Source of the DNA: Pomphorhynchus laevis
Lineage: Eukaryota; Acanthocephala; Palaeacanthocephala; Echinorhynchida; Pomphorhynchidae
Length of the DNA: 64,000 bases
Direction of reading: 5' to 3'
NCBI GenBank assembly: GCA_012934845.2
Contig: WNNJ02002877.1
Location: forward strand, 32,560-96,559
In this document: positions 20,575-30,333 of the stretch, one piece after another
How positions within the stretch are numbered: the stretch's first letter is position 1
Layout of the letters: each line of letters opens with the position of its first letter
Program-made: the position numbers and the translations under genes
Notes under the pieces: model-generated
The model's input: the letters and a program-made list of their open reading frames with translations, nothing else
Databases searched by the model: none
What the model was told of the DNA's origin: nothing

Positions 20575-20885
20575 CAATACAGATCAAGATGGATATATTT
20601 CTTATTTTGAGATACATTGATTAGTATTCCAAAATCTTAATTGCGGATACTTTATTTACGAAAAAATAGGTAAAAGTTAAATGACAAATTTGTCGTATTA
20701 GTTTCCAGCAAAATATTCAACCACCAAACTGTATATTGAATGTCGAAATAAACTAAAGTAATATAATGTCAAAAGAATCTTAAGCTTATCAAAATCAAAA
20801 GTATTTAACTAAATTTCACATGAAATAGTTTTGAAATTTATGCCAAAGCGTAATGGTCTCGGGAAAAACTACAGTATGATTCAAT

Positions 20886-21085
20886 ACTCGTTAGACTTGT
20901 GATCCAATGTGTACAAAAATAGGGGGTTTAGATATGAAGACAGATCGCATAGATAAATATGGGACTCTGCGTGGATATAAGATACTACTCGTTAGACTTG
21001 TGATCCAATGTGTACAAAAATATTTGGTTTAGATATAAAGACAGATCGCATACATAAAATATGGGACTCTGCGTGGATACATGTT
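20886..21085 (+). repeat. 101-bp tandem duplication
   Basis: Two adjacent units beginning ACTCGTTAGACTTGTGATCC and ending CTCTGCGTGGATA, about 95 per cent identical. There is no frame. This is a recent local duplication. Confidence 0.85.
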
Positions 21086-21136
21086 CAAGATTTAAGTTTA
21101 ATAAATTAATCGTTCTGATTAAGTGTAAATTAAATC

Positions 21137-21167
21137 ATGATGCAGAGTTCAATACACTCTGCATCAT
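21137..21167. repeat. Perfect hairpin, 12-bp arms
   Basis: ATGATGCAGAGT, a 7-nt loop, ACTCTGCATCAT. It lies next to the 3' end of a family-C LINE. Confidence 0.9.
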
Positions 21168-21171
21168 ATAT

Positions 21172-22320
21172 TGTTTTAACGTGGCAGATGCGTGCAAACT
21201 GCCTGCTTACATGACCACTAACAAGAGACAGAACAGCAAAAGTCACAGATTAATTACTTAATTGTTGAAATGGAATTGGATATGGCGTTTAAAGTACGGC
21301 ATTGAAGTTGATTAACGGATATGAATGGGCAGATGATTCCACGAGAGAAGAGCATCTACTAGGAAGGAGCGGAAGCCAAAAGAGGTAGATCAGTTTGGGA
21401 TTTGAAAAAGAAGGGAATTACGGGAACGCAAGGAACAGTAAACAGGAAGAGAATTATCGAGAAAAGGAAGGATGAGAAATAAAGGGGTATGATAAGTTAC
21501 AAGGCGAAAAGAAATGATGAGAAGACGAATTTGAACACGACAATAAATTGTAGGCAAATCAAAGATGGTAGGATGTATGATCAAAACGACAAAGACAGAG
21601 GAGAATTCAAACGGCTGAGTTGACGATGCGTTGTAGGGGAAGAAGAGTAAATTTAGGTGAGTTGGAAAATAGACTAAGACAATAATCGAGTCTAGAAAAA
21701 AGGAGAGAATATATTAGAGTCATACAAGAAGGGAAATCGATCAATCTACGAACTTGACGGAGGTTGCGGAGTATCAAGGTAGATGAGCGTACTTTATCTC
21801 TAACGAAAGGTTTAAGTGAAAGTCTGTTTTTTAAATGAAAGCCTAGGAAAACGAGATTGTCAACGGTTGGAATAATTGTAGAATTTAGTGATACGGAGGG
21901 AGGTTCTAAGCCGAGGCGTCGAGGTAGGATCCACATAATTTTGGATTTATCAGGATTCAGAGAAAGGCGAAGGGAAGAAATATGATTGGAAATTGAGACA
22001 AGACAGTCGGAAGCATAAACACTAAGATCATGAATACGATAATAGGTGCATGAGCACAGATGAGAATGTCATCAGTATATTGCATAACATGAAAGTTAAA
22101 TGTATGAGAAATCGAAGACAAATCACCGAGGAGAAGAGAGAAAAGCATAGGGCCTACTACTGAACCTTGTAGAACACCGGACTGGATGGAAGAAATATGC
22201 AAGATACGCCATATAATAATAGTGCTCATTACAATGCTATTAGTTATATCAGAGCTCATCACCGCATTACACTTTAAATATGGCGCATTCCGTAAGAACT
22301 GAATAGGCAAGAAAAATATT
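21172..22320 (-). mobile_element. L2/CR1-like LINE family C, 5'-truncated copy
   Basis: The minus-strand ORF2 3' half appears in three frames (22310-21957, 21936-21607, 21584-21390). It includes the catalytic box in altered form (MQYTDDILI instead of YADD) and GVLQGSVVGP. The 3' hairpin is a variant (GCGTGC, AAACT, GCCTGC). Several frame breaks make it inert. On the upstream side similarity ends near 22200 and the remainder to 22320 is uncertain. Confidence 0.8.
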
Positions 22321-22730
22321 ACGAAAGAGAAATTAAATTAATAAAGTATCAAAAAGTTAGCGAGATACTTATTTGTTATCGAGAATACGAAATACAGACT
22401 TGCATGGTTCGATTGCAACAGTGTGGGATCAGCTTTGTGATAGATAATACCAACTAAGATATTTAGGGTTTGACACATATATATGGCCAGTTATGACACA
22501 ATAGTCGTTAGTCTTGACATAGGGTGCTTAACACATTCGTATTTATTACCTAAAAGTTCAGTTGTAAATACCACTTAAACAAAGATGGTCCAATCCCGTT
22601 TTTAATTGGCTAGTTCACCGCAAAAATAATTAAAATTAAAATTTTCATCAATATGGAAAAGCAGCACTCCTCATTGCATCTTATATGGGTAAATTATTTT
22701 TAAACTCGGCTAAGCTGATACAATAAAGTG
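22321..22730. other. No gene seen
   Basis: About 400 bases of AT-rich sequence with no supported frame. Confidence 0.4.
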
Positions 22731-23110
22731 TTGTATTCTTAAGCATATTCCATAATCCGACGACTCGACTATCGAATTGGACAGTTCTTGATTTTCGTTA
22801 CCCTATCTCTTCGCAGGGTCAGACCATGATCCCGGAGCACATCCGATGAGCGCAGATGAATGTACCCTCGAACAAGATGATTCGATTGATTGGAAATTTG
22901 CCAAACCACACACATATCGATGTAGTGGAAGGTGTACCTATGGTACCAAGCCGGAGCACTTTTAGTCTTTCAATGTATGACAATGATTTCAACATTGGTG
23001 CTAGCTTGATTGCTTTATGAAGTACTCTATCTGAAAGAATATGTTCTATTGAATTATGGGAGTACACACGGAGCAGCATACATAAGTTAACACAACACAT
23101 GGGCGAAAAT
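22731..23110 (-). mobile_element. Rex1/CR1-like LINE, C-terminal fragment
   Basis: The minus-strand frame 22819-23100 contains KAIKLAPMLKSLSYIERLKV. This matches the RxATKxxPxLxxLxYEERLxxL block after the thumb of Rex1/CR1 reverse transcriptases. Downstream, in another frame, is the LRDHGLTLRRDR-type segment. 5'-truncated. Confidence 0.6.
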
Positions 23111-23281
23111 TAGAGGGCGAAGTGCAATCAAGTGAGGTGTGACGAAAGTGTGTCTAATCAGACTAATCATTTTATAACCATTAGCACACACATGTTCATT
23201 AATTATACAATAATTTATTTAACGTGGCAAATGCGTGCAAAATGCACGCTTAAATGACCACTAACAAACAAAAAAAGAACA

Positions 23282-26179
23282 TCAAAGGTCACAGAATTGG
23301 ATTTGGCGTTTGAAGTACGGCATAGATGTTGATTGGCGGATATGAATAGGCAGTTGATTCCACAAGAGAGGAGCAGCCACAACGAAGGAGCGGAAGCCAA
23401 AAGAGGTAGAGTAGATTGGTACATGTAAAAGAAGGGAATTACGGGAACACAGAGCACAATACACAGTACGAGAATTGTCGAGAAAAGGAAGGTTGAGAAA
23501 TGAAGGGGTATGAGAAGTTATAAGGCGAAAAGCAATGATAAGAAGACGAATTTGAACACGACAATAAATGGTAGGCCAATCAAGAGAAACAAGATAGTGG
23601 GATGTATGATCAAAACGACGAAGACGGAGGAGAACTCGGACGGCAGCGTTGATGATGCGTTGTAAAGGAAGAAGAGTGGATTTAGGTGAGTTGGAAAATA
23701 GACTAAGACAGTAATCAAGTCTTGAGAAAAGAAGAGAAGATATGAGAGTCATACAAGAAGGGAAATCGATCAATCTACGAACTTGACGGAGATTGCGGAG
23801 TATCAAGGTAGATGAGCGTACTTTATCACTAACGAAAGGTTTAAGTGAAAGTCGGTTGTCGAAATGAAAGCCTAGGAAAACGAGATTATCAACGATAGGA
23901 AGAATTGTAGAATTTAATGATACGGAAGGAGGTTCTACGCCGAAGCGTCGAGGTAGGATCCACATAATTTTAGATTTATCAGGATTCAGAGAAAGGCGAA
24001 GGGAAGAAAGATGATTGGAAATTGAGACAAGACAGCTGGAAACAGAAACACTAAGATCATGAATACGATAAGCAGGTGCGTGAGCATAGATGAGAATGTC
24101 ATCAGCATATTGCATAACATGGAAGTTAAATTTATGTGAAATCGAAGACAAGTCACCGAGAAGAAAAGAGAAAAGCATAGGGCCTAATACGGAGCCTTGT
24201 GGAACACCGGTCGGGATGGATGAAGGATGGGAGAGAGAAGAGTTAGAATAGACGCGAAATGTACGGTTTGATAGATATGAAGAAAACCATGATACAGTGG
24301 GTAAAGAGAAGCCATAATCATGACGAAGGCGATGGAGAAGAATCGAGTGATCGACGATGTCAAAAGCAGACGATAGATCAAGAGAAACTATGACACTACA
24401 TAATTTATGATCGCGCGAGATGAGTAAGTCATTATAAACTTTAAGACAGGCAATTTCAGTAGAGTGATTAGAGCGAAAAGCGGCTTGGAAGGGAGGAAAC
24501 AAGTTAGAGGAAAAGAGATATGTATTAACTTGCTTGAGAACGAGACGCTCAAGGAGTTTAGAGAGGGTTGGGAGAAGTGAGATTGGACGGTACGAAGATG
24601 GTAGTGAGGAGTCGAGAGATTGCTTTTTGATGAGAGGACGAACAGTGGCGCATTTCCAGATGGAAGGAAATGTACGGCTACGGATGGACGAGTTGAACAA
24701 TGTGGTTAGGAAGGGTAAGATAGAGGAGCAGATATTTTTAAGCAAGTGAGTGGGAATTGGGTCAGAAGGAGAGGTTTTATTAGGTAATGACAGCAGAACC
24801 GAAGAAACTTCATCAGACGAAACGGGAAGAAGGTGGAATAGTTCTGGGAGGGAAGTATTTAAAGAGAAGAGTGGATACAAGGGGGCTACGGGTAGTAGGG
24901 AAAGTAAATTAGATAGCTTAGTTTGTAGATAAGAAGAAAATTCATCAGGATTTATATTACAAGGGGTAGATGATCGTGAAAGAATTGAGTTTAAGATTTT
25001 CCAATGAGATTTAGAGTTGGAAGATGACTCGAGTTGATTTCGCCAAAAGATAGTACGTTTAGTACGTATAAGAATAAGATGTGAACGGCGTAGAGAAAAG
25101 TAGGAATCACGGAGATTTGGAGGGAGTGAGTTGGGAGAACGTTTAAGAAAACGATTATACACACGAAAAGAGTGACGGAGTCGACGCTTAGAAAGACTAC
25201 AGTCAGAATCGAACCAGGGAGCATGGCGCAAGCGCTGAGAACGTCGGAGTCGACTAGGCAGAAGTTTATTGATGATAGACATAAGTTCAGAATTAAACAG
25301 AATGCAGAGATCATCGGGAGAGAGATAGTTAAGAGAAAGTGAAAATAGTGAAGAATTGAGTAAGGCTGCGCAGAGAATATAGATATCGAGAAGTTTCCAG
25401 GGTCGACTTGGTGTGGATAATGGTAAAGGCGGAGAAGGAGGATGGGGACGAGTAAGAGTAAGAGTGACAAGGAAATGATCGGACAAACCAGGATCAGTAA
25501 TTGACAAGGAAGTATAGTCATTGAAGCAGATAGGGACAGCAATGATGTCGAGAGCACCGCCGAGAATATGAGTTGGGCTTGTTGAAAGTAATTTATAGTT
25601 AAAATCAGAAAAAAGATTAGTTAAAGTGATAGAGTCAGAGTCAGACGGGCGATCAAGACGAATGTTAAAGTCACCGAGAACAAAAGAAGGAGTATAAGAC
25701 AAGGAACAGTGAGACATAAGATCTGCAAGGTCGTTAAAGAAGATACGTGAGGGGGTAACTGAACCTGGACGGTATACAATCACAAGTTCCAGAGGGAAAG
25801 GAGTTGATAATCTGCATATGAGTAATTCGAACGAGGTGTAACGGATGTTAACGTTAATTTTACGTAAAGACATTGGGTGACGAGCAATGGCAACTATACC
25901 GCCATGGTTAAAATCAGTAGATGTATGAGAGGCAATTGGACGAGCTGATTCAACTAAAGAACAACCAGAGCGACATAGACGACGAATAGCAAGATCGTCG
26001 GAGTCACAATGCCAGGATTCGGTAATGCAGAGAATATCGATAGATAATTGATCGAAGATATCAAGGAGCATATCAGCTTTATGAAGAATGCAGCGAGTGT
26101 TGAATAGACTAAGACGAAAAGTATGCTTAGGAGCGAGATCGACTAGCGAAGAAGACAAGGGGGAGAGATGGGACGCCAT
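23282..26179 (-). CDS. LINE family C ORF2: endonuclease and reverse transcriptase
   Basis: 965 codons, no interruption. The N-terminal apurinic-type endonuclease has SLFNTRCI, LCITESW (catalytic Glu), VYRPGS, FVLGDFNIRLD, GALDIIAVP and SDHFLVTL. The RT has TVRPLIKK, SYRPISLLPTLSKLLERLV, FRSNHSTEIA, VSLDLSSAFDIVDHS, GVPQGSVLGPMLFS, MQYADDILIYAHA (catalytic YADD) and NPDKSKIMWIL, then a thumb with RLDYCLSLFSNSPKS. All catalytic residues are present. The start ATG lies inside the last 37 nt of ORF1, in the -1 frame relative to ORF1, and this arrangement is repeated in the family-B copy at 45.8 kb. It nicks target DNA and reverse-transcribes the element there. Confidence 0.93.
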   Translation of the reverse strand: MASHLSPLSSSLVDLAPKHTFRLSLFNTRCILHKADMLLDIFDQLSIDILCITESWHCDSDDLAIRRLCRSGCSLVESARPIASHTSTDFNHGGIVAIARHPMSLRKINVNIRYTSFELLICRLSTPFPLELVIVYRPGSVTPSRIFFNDLADLMSHCSLSYTPSFVLGDFNIRLDRPSDSDSITLTNLFSDFNYKLLSTSPTHILGGALDIIAVPICFNDYTSLSITDPGLSDHFLVTLTLTRPHPPSPPLPLSTPSRPWKLLDIYILCAALLNSSLFSLSLNYLSPDDLCILFNSELMSIINKLLPSRLRRSQRLRHAPWFDSDCSLSKRRLRHSFRVYNRFLKRSPNSLPPNLRDSYFSLRRSHLILIRTKRTIFWRNQLESSSNSKSHWKILNSILSRSSTPCNINPDEFSSYLQTKLSNLLSLLPVAPLYPLFSLNTSLPELFHLLPVSSDEVSSVLLSLPNKTSPSDPIPTHLLKNICSSILPFLTTLFNSSIRSRTFPSIWKCATVRPLIKKQSLDSSLPSSYRPISLLPTLSKLLERLVLKQVNTYLFSSNLFPPFQAAFRSNHSTEIACLKVYNDLLISRDHKLCSVIVSLDLSSAFDIVDHSILLHRLRHDYGFSLPTVSWFSSYLSNRTFRVYSNSSLSHPSSIPTGVPQGSVLGPMLFSFLLGDLSSISHKFNFHVMQYADDILIYAHAPAYRIHDLSVSVSSCLVSISNHLSSLRLSLNPDKSKIMWILPRRFGVEPPSVSLNSTILPIVDNLVFLGFHFDNRLSLKPFVSDKVRSSTLILRNLRQVRRLIDFPSCMTLISSLLFSRLDYCLSLFSNSPKSTLLPLQRIINAAVRVLLRLRRFDHTSHYLVSLDWPTIYCRVQIRLLIIAFRLITSHTPSFLNLPFLDNSRTVYCALCSRNSLLLHVPIYSTSFGFRSFVVAAPLLWNQLPIHIRQSTSMPYFKRQIQFCDL

Positions 26180-27354
26180 CGAATTTTTGGCCTTGTGTGT
26201 ACAACGTGAAAATTTCCATTGATTTGACGTATAGATAAGGATGACTCGCCGTTTGTTTCACGTCGATGTTTCTCAATGCGAGCTAAATTGAGCTGGGCAA
26301 TATCAGAAGGGGAGCGGTCAGGAAAGATACGACTAGTAGACGAAGTGGTAAGAAGTTTAAAACGTTGGGAAAGTACCAAGGATGCATGTGAACTATGTCG
26401 GAAAACAATTTTTAGGAGTGGAGGACTGAGATGATTGGATTTAGTGGATTTGTTTAAACGGATCAAAGATACAGGAGCGATATTATTGAAGAGGGATGGA
26501 TTATTATCAGGAAGAATGGTTGCTAGGATAGACCTGAAAGCAGATACATCATCATCGAGGCGACATTGAGGAGAAGCAGATTCGGAAACCTTTAAATTAG
26601 ATATGATAATGCATCGATCGCGCGAAGGAAAACGATTACGTAGTGGTGGACGGAAAGACCTGGTAGCAGTAGAGGCAGAAGAGCAGATAAACGTGGGAAT
26701 GACAGGGGTGCTAAGTGAAGATTTAAGATAGTTTGGAGCATGTGTGACAGGAGTGGAGTGTTGAATCGGTTGATCGGAGATGTTACTGGAGATGATTTTG
26801 ACGGAAGGATGTAAATTATTGATAGGTGATACGGTTGGAGCATGTGTGACAGAAGTGGATTGTTGAATAGGTTGAACGGAGATGTTACTGGAGATAATTT
26901 TGACAGAAGGATGTAAATTATTGAGAAGTGATACGGTAGAGGTAGAGTAAGGAGTACGTGAAGAGAAGAAAGAAGTATGAGATGTATTTAGATGTGGGGA
27001 TGAATAGGAAAAATGAGGTACGAGATGAAGGCCTTTACTGTTTGCATTGTTAGGAAGATGAAGATTATGGGAAGTTTTATCCGTAGTTAAAAGAGGAGTG
27101 TGTGAGAGAGAAGTTTCAAGAACGGGTTTCATAGATAACGAAGGAGTTAGTAAGCAAACGGATGACGACGATAGATTGGAAGATATGTTGTCGTTTGTTG
27201 ATGTTCCACGTATAACAGCGGTCTGAGTCGACTGAGAGATATCAAGTTTATTTATTGAGCACAAATCTGTTTTGTTAGCGTTCAGAACGTCTCCACCGTT
27301 TGAGTGGTCATTCTTCATTAGCTTAACTACAAGGCAGCACAACAGAAGCCGCAA
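26143..27354 (-). CDS. LINE family C ORF1 protein, main part
   Basis: 403 codons. The N-terminal half is Ser/Thr-rich and low in complexity, with two nearly identical stretches of about 30 residues (NNLHPSVKIISSNIS appears twice). The C-terminal 160 residues hold a folded, RRM-like domain (SRDRCIIISNLK, DDDVSAFRSIL, VSLIRLNKS, LLKIVFRHSSHA) and end with RPKIRWRPIS, near which ORF2 starts. The first dozen residues as given are out of frame with the zinc finger in 27327-27518; a one-base shift in the CGFCCA region separates them. RNA binding is expected from the family. Confidence 0.8.
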   Translation of the reverse strand: MRLLLCCLVVKLMKNDHSNGGDVLNANKTDLCSINKLDISQSTQTAVIRGTSTNDNISSNLSSSSVCLLTPSLSMKPVLETSLSHTPLLTTDKTSHNLHLPNNANSKGLHLVPHFSYSSPHLNTSHTSFFSSRTPYSTSTVSLLNNLHPSVKIISSNISVQPIQQSTSVTHAPTVSPINNLHPSVKIISSNISDQPIQHSTPVTHAPNYLKSSLSTPVIPTFICSSASTATRSFRPPLRNRFPSRDRCIIISNLKVSESASPQCRLDDDVSAFRSILATILPDNNPSLFNNIAPVSLIRLNKSTKSNHLSPPLLKIVFRHSSHASLVLSQRFKLLTTSSTSRIFPDRSPSDIAQLNLARIEKHRRETNGESSLSIRQINGNFHVVHTRPKIRWRPISPPCLLR

Positions 27355-27518
27355 AGGAAATTCCGATTTAAAACGTTGTCCTCGTCAGTGAAAGGAATGG
27401 CAACGTGAGTCCAAACATTGCAGTTCTTGTTGTCGCATCCAATTTGCTTTTCGATGTAAGCTTCCTTGACGGACTTGAGTTGCTGGCCGACATTTTTAGT
27501 TAGCTTTCTCTTTGCCAT
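27327..27518 (-). CDS. LINE family C ORF1, N-terminal zinc finger
   Basis: 63 codons from ATG: a basic start, then CDNKNCNVWTHVAIPF and FLCGFCCA, i.e. CxxxxC, W-x-H, CxxC, a PHD-like zinc module. Family-B ORF1 has the same (SNNDCHTWVSIW, FYCGYCSAK near 47.05 kb; DFICGFCANKL near 39.68 kb), and there it runs straight into the rest of ORF1. Hence this is the N-terminus of ORF1 and not a separate gene. Confidence 0.75.
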   Translation of the reverse strand: MAKRKLTKNVGQQLKSVKEAYIEKQIGCDNKNCNVWTHVAIPFTDEDNVLNRNFLCGFCCAAL

Positions 27519-27599
27519 AATAAAATATTAATTAGTTAGTTATAATCAAGAATGTTTAAACTCCGTTAGTCTGCAAGTCGTTAGTTGTAAGTAGCGAGC

Positions 27600-27690
27600 G
27601 GATGTCGTCGATGGTTGTCGATGGTTGTCGATAATTGTCAAGCGGATGGTTGTCGTTAGTTGTCGTCGAAGGTTGTCGTCGAAGATTGTA
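27600..27690 (-). repeat. Tandem-like GGTTGTCG repeats in the family-C leader
   Basis: The plus strand reads repeated GTCGATGGTTGTCGATGGTT and GTCGTCGAAGGTTGTCGTCG. Imperfect 12-16 bp repeats lie about 100 bp upstream of the ORF1 start on the minus strand. They could be promoter or leader repeats of the LINE. Confidence 0.6.
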
Positions 27691-27840
27691 GTTTGATTGT
27701 TTTACAATCTTGGTGGACAAGATTTTCCGCGAGCGAAACGAGCGTAACTGAAATCTGGAACTGAAATTTGTAACTGAAATTGTATGTTTATTAGAAACCA
27801 AACTTCTTTTCAAAAAGTTTGGTTTCATTATGTGTGTCAG

Positions 27841-28600
27841 TACTCAAATCATTGCTTATCTACACTCCCACGTCTTATGGTTGTCAACGCGTTATATATC
27901 ACTGCCTTGATAGTATAAACAGGTAATGATTGACATTGAGCAATTCCGAAAAAATACGTAAATGTTTGCATTTTGATATATTCACGGCTAACTTATTGAG
28001 AACAGACCACTTTCTGACTTAACCAATGTCCCGTTGGTTCATCGACCATCCTCGATGATCTTACATAACGTAGCGGATAGCATATCACAGGATAATCACA
28101 TGTGTTGTACAACGTTCAACTCAAAATTCTTATTGAATATTAGCGAAGCGATTACCTATCGGGTTCACAATAACTACAAACACAAAATTACAATAATACG
28201 GTTTACAAAATTATGAATTCTTTAAAAATATTCGTAGAATATGTATTGAAAATTCACAGGTATTAAACGTGACTTTAATGATTTTGTATGCCACATTTGA
28301 CTGGAAATTATAAATTTACGAGTTTTGTTTAAACATAAAATCGACACTGACGTTAAGGCGGTGCAATGCCGTTTAGTCTTTTTTCTTCAGCGTTTATTCC
28401 GGTTCGTTACGGAGTCCGACTGTGGCCGTACCATTGTAGTCACCCTTCGCGAAGTTCATTGAGGCAGCATTTCATAATGTTGATGCGAAGGTTTTGTTTT
28501 TATTTTACGACTGGCTTGTCACGAAGTCTATCGCTAACCCTCCTCCTTTCTCAGCACAGGCTTGGGACCGGCAATGACAGAGTTCGATGCAATGTCTTTC
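27841..28600. other. No gene; a GC-richer stretch at 28340-28590
   Basis: The first 500 bases hold nothing recognisable. The segment 28340-28590 is noticeably GC-richer and has a phrase on the minus strand (GCCGGTCCCAAGCCTGTG, then GGAGGAGGGTT) that I associate with the borders of other invertebrate LINEs, but I cannot assign it. Confidence 0.35.
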
Positions 28601-29930
28601 AGTAATTACATATTATTATTATTATTCTTACAAGGCTTAGCCATAAGGCTATTTTGCCTGATCACAGTTAAAAAAAACGATAAAACTAAAAAATAAGAAA
28701 TGAAGAAAAAGATGTCAACAAGCAAAAAAATAAAAATCACTGCAAATATGTCCATGACTCGTTTCTCGTCTTCTTGATGATCCATGTCTTTAATAATTTT
28801 TTGAACAAATGCAGACTCCGGGCGGAAGCAATTTCCTCAGGCAGAGAATTCCAAATATTAAGTACCCTGTGCGACAGTCTCCAACATTTTGGATACCTAC
28901 CATGCCTTGTTTTATAGACAGTTTTGCTGTGACCTCTCAAAATCGATGAACGTAATGTGATCGAACCACTCGGATAACCGTCCAACCGGTGTACAAGTGC
29001 ATACATTCCTATTAAGTCAAGAAACAAAAATCGTGATGACATCGGTTGAATTCTTAGCAAATCTAATCGAGATGCGTAATCCACTCTCGCATTCGAACAT
29101 AAACGAGAACCTCGCCTTAGGACTGACTCAATATCTGTCCTTTCTTGTTTGATGACCGGGAAAGAAGCCTGAATTGCATACTCTAAATGCGGACGAACCA
29201 ACGTGTTAAACAAATTTCTAAAGACATTCGTAGTAATCTTAAGGAATGAGTTATTTACAATATATAGAGCACGAGTAGCGCTTTTTATTGCTCTTTCACT
29301 ATTAAGTTTAGTTTTTAATTATGCCTGCACGATAATTCCTAAATTCCTATGATGTGATACTTCAGTGAGAAGAACATCTCCGATATGATATGTAAAATTA
29401 CTGGATTTTTTACCCATCCTCATAAGTATACACTTATCAACGTTAAGATGTAATCCAGTAGAGCGGCACCAATCATGAACGTGATCCAAGTCTGCCTGTA
29501 AAGAATTACAGTCATCAATATCTCGTATAGCAGTCCAAATTTTAAGATCATCAGCGAATGCCAAGTGAGAGTTCTCAATACGTAAGAGTAAATCGTTAAG
29601 GAACGTGATGAATAATAGAGGACCTAATGCAGAACACTGAGGGACACCTGTCGACATACTTCTTTACGCAGATAAAGAATCACTAACTCTTACCTTAAAC
29701 GTACGCAATGAAAGAAAATTTTCAATCCAAGAGCAGATTACACGAGGGACGCCGTAGTGAATTAAGAGTGACACAAGACCTTTATGTGGAACACGATCAA
29801 ACCCTTTCGAAAAATCTAGAAATACAACGTCGAGACAAAGTCCTGATATTTGGTAGTGAACAACAGAGTGACCAATTCAACGAATTATTTGATTGCATCA
29901 TATAATTTATACATGACGAATAATCATGGT
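28601..29930 (-). mobile_element. Rex1/CR1-like LINE (family D), 5'-truncated
   Basis: Minus-strand ORF2 in three pieces: an upstream RT segment at about 29910-29660 (KGLVSLLIHYGVPR-like), then 29657-29319 with GVPQCSALGPLLF and HLAFADDLKIW, and 29213-28737 with RPHLEYAIQASFPV and the closing IWNSLPEEIASA. GVPQC replaces the usual GVPQG. The tail at 28605-28635 is ATTATTATT. At least two frame breaks. Confidence 0.8.
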
Positions 29931-30014
29931 GATTGATTATTATGAATGACTGAATATTTTTGTTTAAAAATATGAATACCTACATTGCAAATCAACCTTC
30001 CTGTCAATTCAGCT
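29931..30014. other. Short spacer
   Basis: No feature seen. Confidence 0.3.
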
Positions 30015-30142
30015 AAGAGACGAAAAGTTACGAGAATGAGGCAGAGTTAGATGCGGATGTGGATGGTAGACCAAGAAATGTGGATGTGTGGTCAAAGCGA
30101 CGGAAACGTAGCAGCACACGAACGGTGACTTTGATTAGGCGT
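30015..30142 (-). mobile_element. L2/CR1-like LINE family B, small internal fragment
   Basis: About 125 bases matching the thumb region of family B in antisense (GACGAAAAGTTACGAGAA, GATGCGGATGTGGATGGT), with a small deletion. It is cut on the right by two perfect hairpins. Confidence 0.75.
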
Positions 30143-30172
30143 TGTAGGGGTAATATGATTACCCCTACAACG
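30140..30172. repeat. Perfect hairpin, 15-bp arms, 3-nt loop
   Basis: CGTTGTAGGGGTAAT, ATG, and its exact complement. The left arm is family-B LINE sequence, so the right arm is a fold-back copy of it. Confidence 0.95.
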
Positions 30173-30183
30173 CGGGGTAGAGA

Positions 30184-30216
30184 CATTTTAGTCTTCATTT
30201 TATGAAGACTAAAATG
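30184..30216. repeat. Perfect hairpin, 15-bp arms, 3-nt loop
   Basis: CATTTTAGTCTTCAT, TTT, and its exact complement. It lies only 11 bases from the preceding hairpin and shares TTTTAGTCTTCAT with the flank repeat that follows. Confidence 0.95.
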
Positions 30217-30333
30217 CTAAACGATTTTAGTCTTCATCAAAATGTTAACTAATTTGCTCACTCTCGTGATTCTTCAAAATCTATGCTTGACGTTGTTAGC
30301 TTTCATCCAGATTAAATAAGCCATATAAAAAAG
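30217..30333. repeat. Flank repeat, copy 1, abutting a LINE 3' end
   Basis: About 115 bases (ATTTTAGTCTTCATCAAAAT through AGCCATATAAAAAAG) that recur almost unchanged at 36175-36291, again immediately beside a family-B 3' end, and in diverged form without a LINE at 35335-35430. Confidence 0.8.

Larger units (their letters stand above)
23208..27840 (-). mobile_element. L2/CR1-like LINE family C, nearly intact
   Basis: Minus-strand element with a repeat-rich 5' leader (27519-27840), ORF1 (26143-27518, one frame shift near its N-terminal zinc finger), a fully open ORF2 (23282-26179), and a short 3' UTR ending in the hairpin GCGTGC, AAAAT, GCACGC and then CGTTAAATAAATT. ORF2 overlaps ORF1 by 37 nt. 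It is the best preserved LINE in the window and probably young. Confidence 0.9.

Noticed and set aside
24534-24932. Plus-strand frames over the family-C LINE
   Set aside because: Shadows of ORF2 on the opposite strand.
24991-25557. Alternative minus-strand frames inside the family-C ORF2 (for example 25557-24991)
   Set aside because: Hydrophobic out-of-frame readings of the endonuclease and linker; the ORF2 frame is complete and has the motifs.
27556-27828. 90-codon minus-strand frame upstream of family-C ORF1
   Set aside because: It covers the repeat-rich leader; composition follows the repeats and family B has no counterpart.
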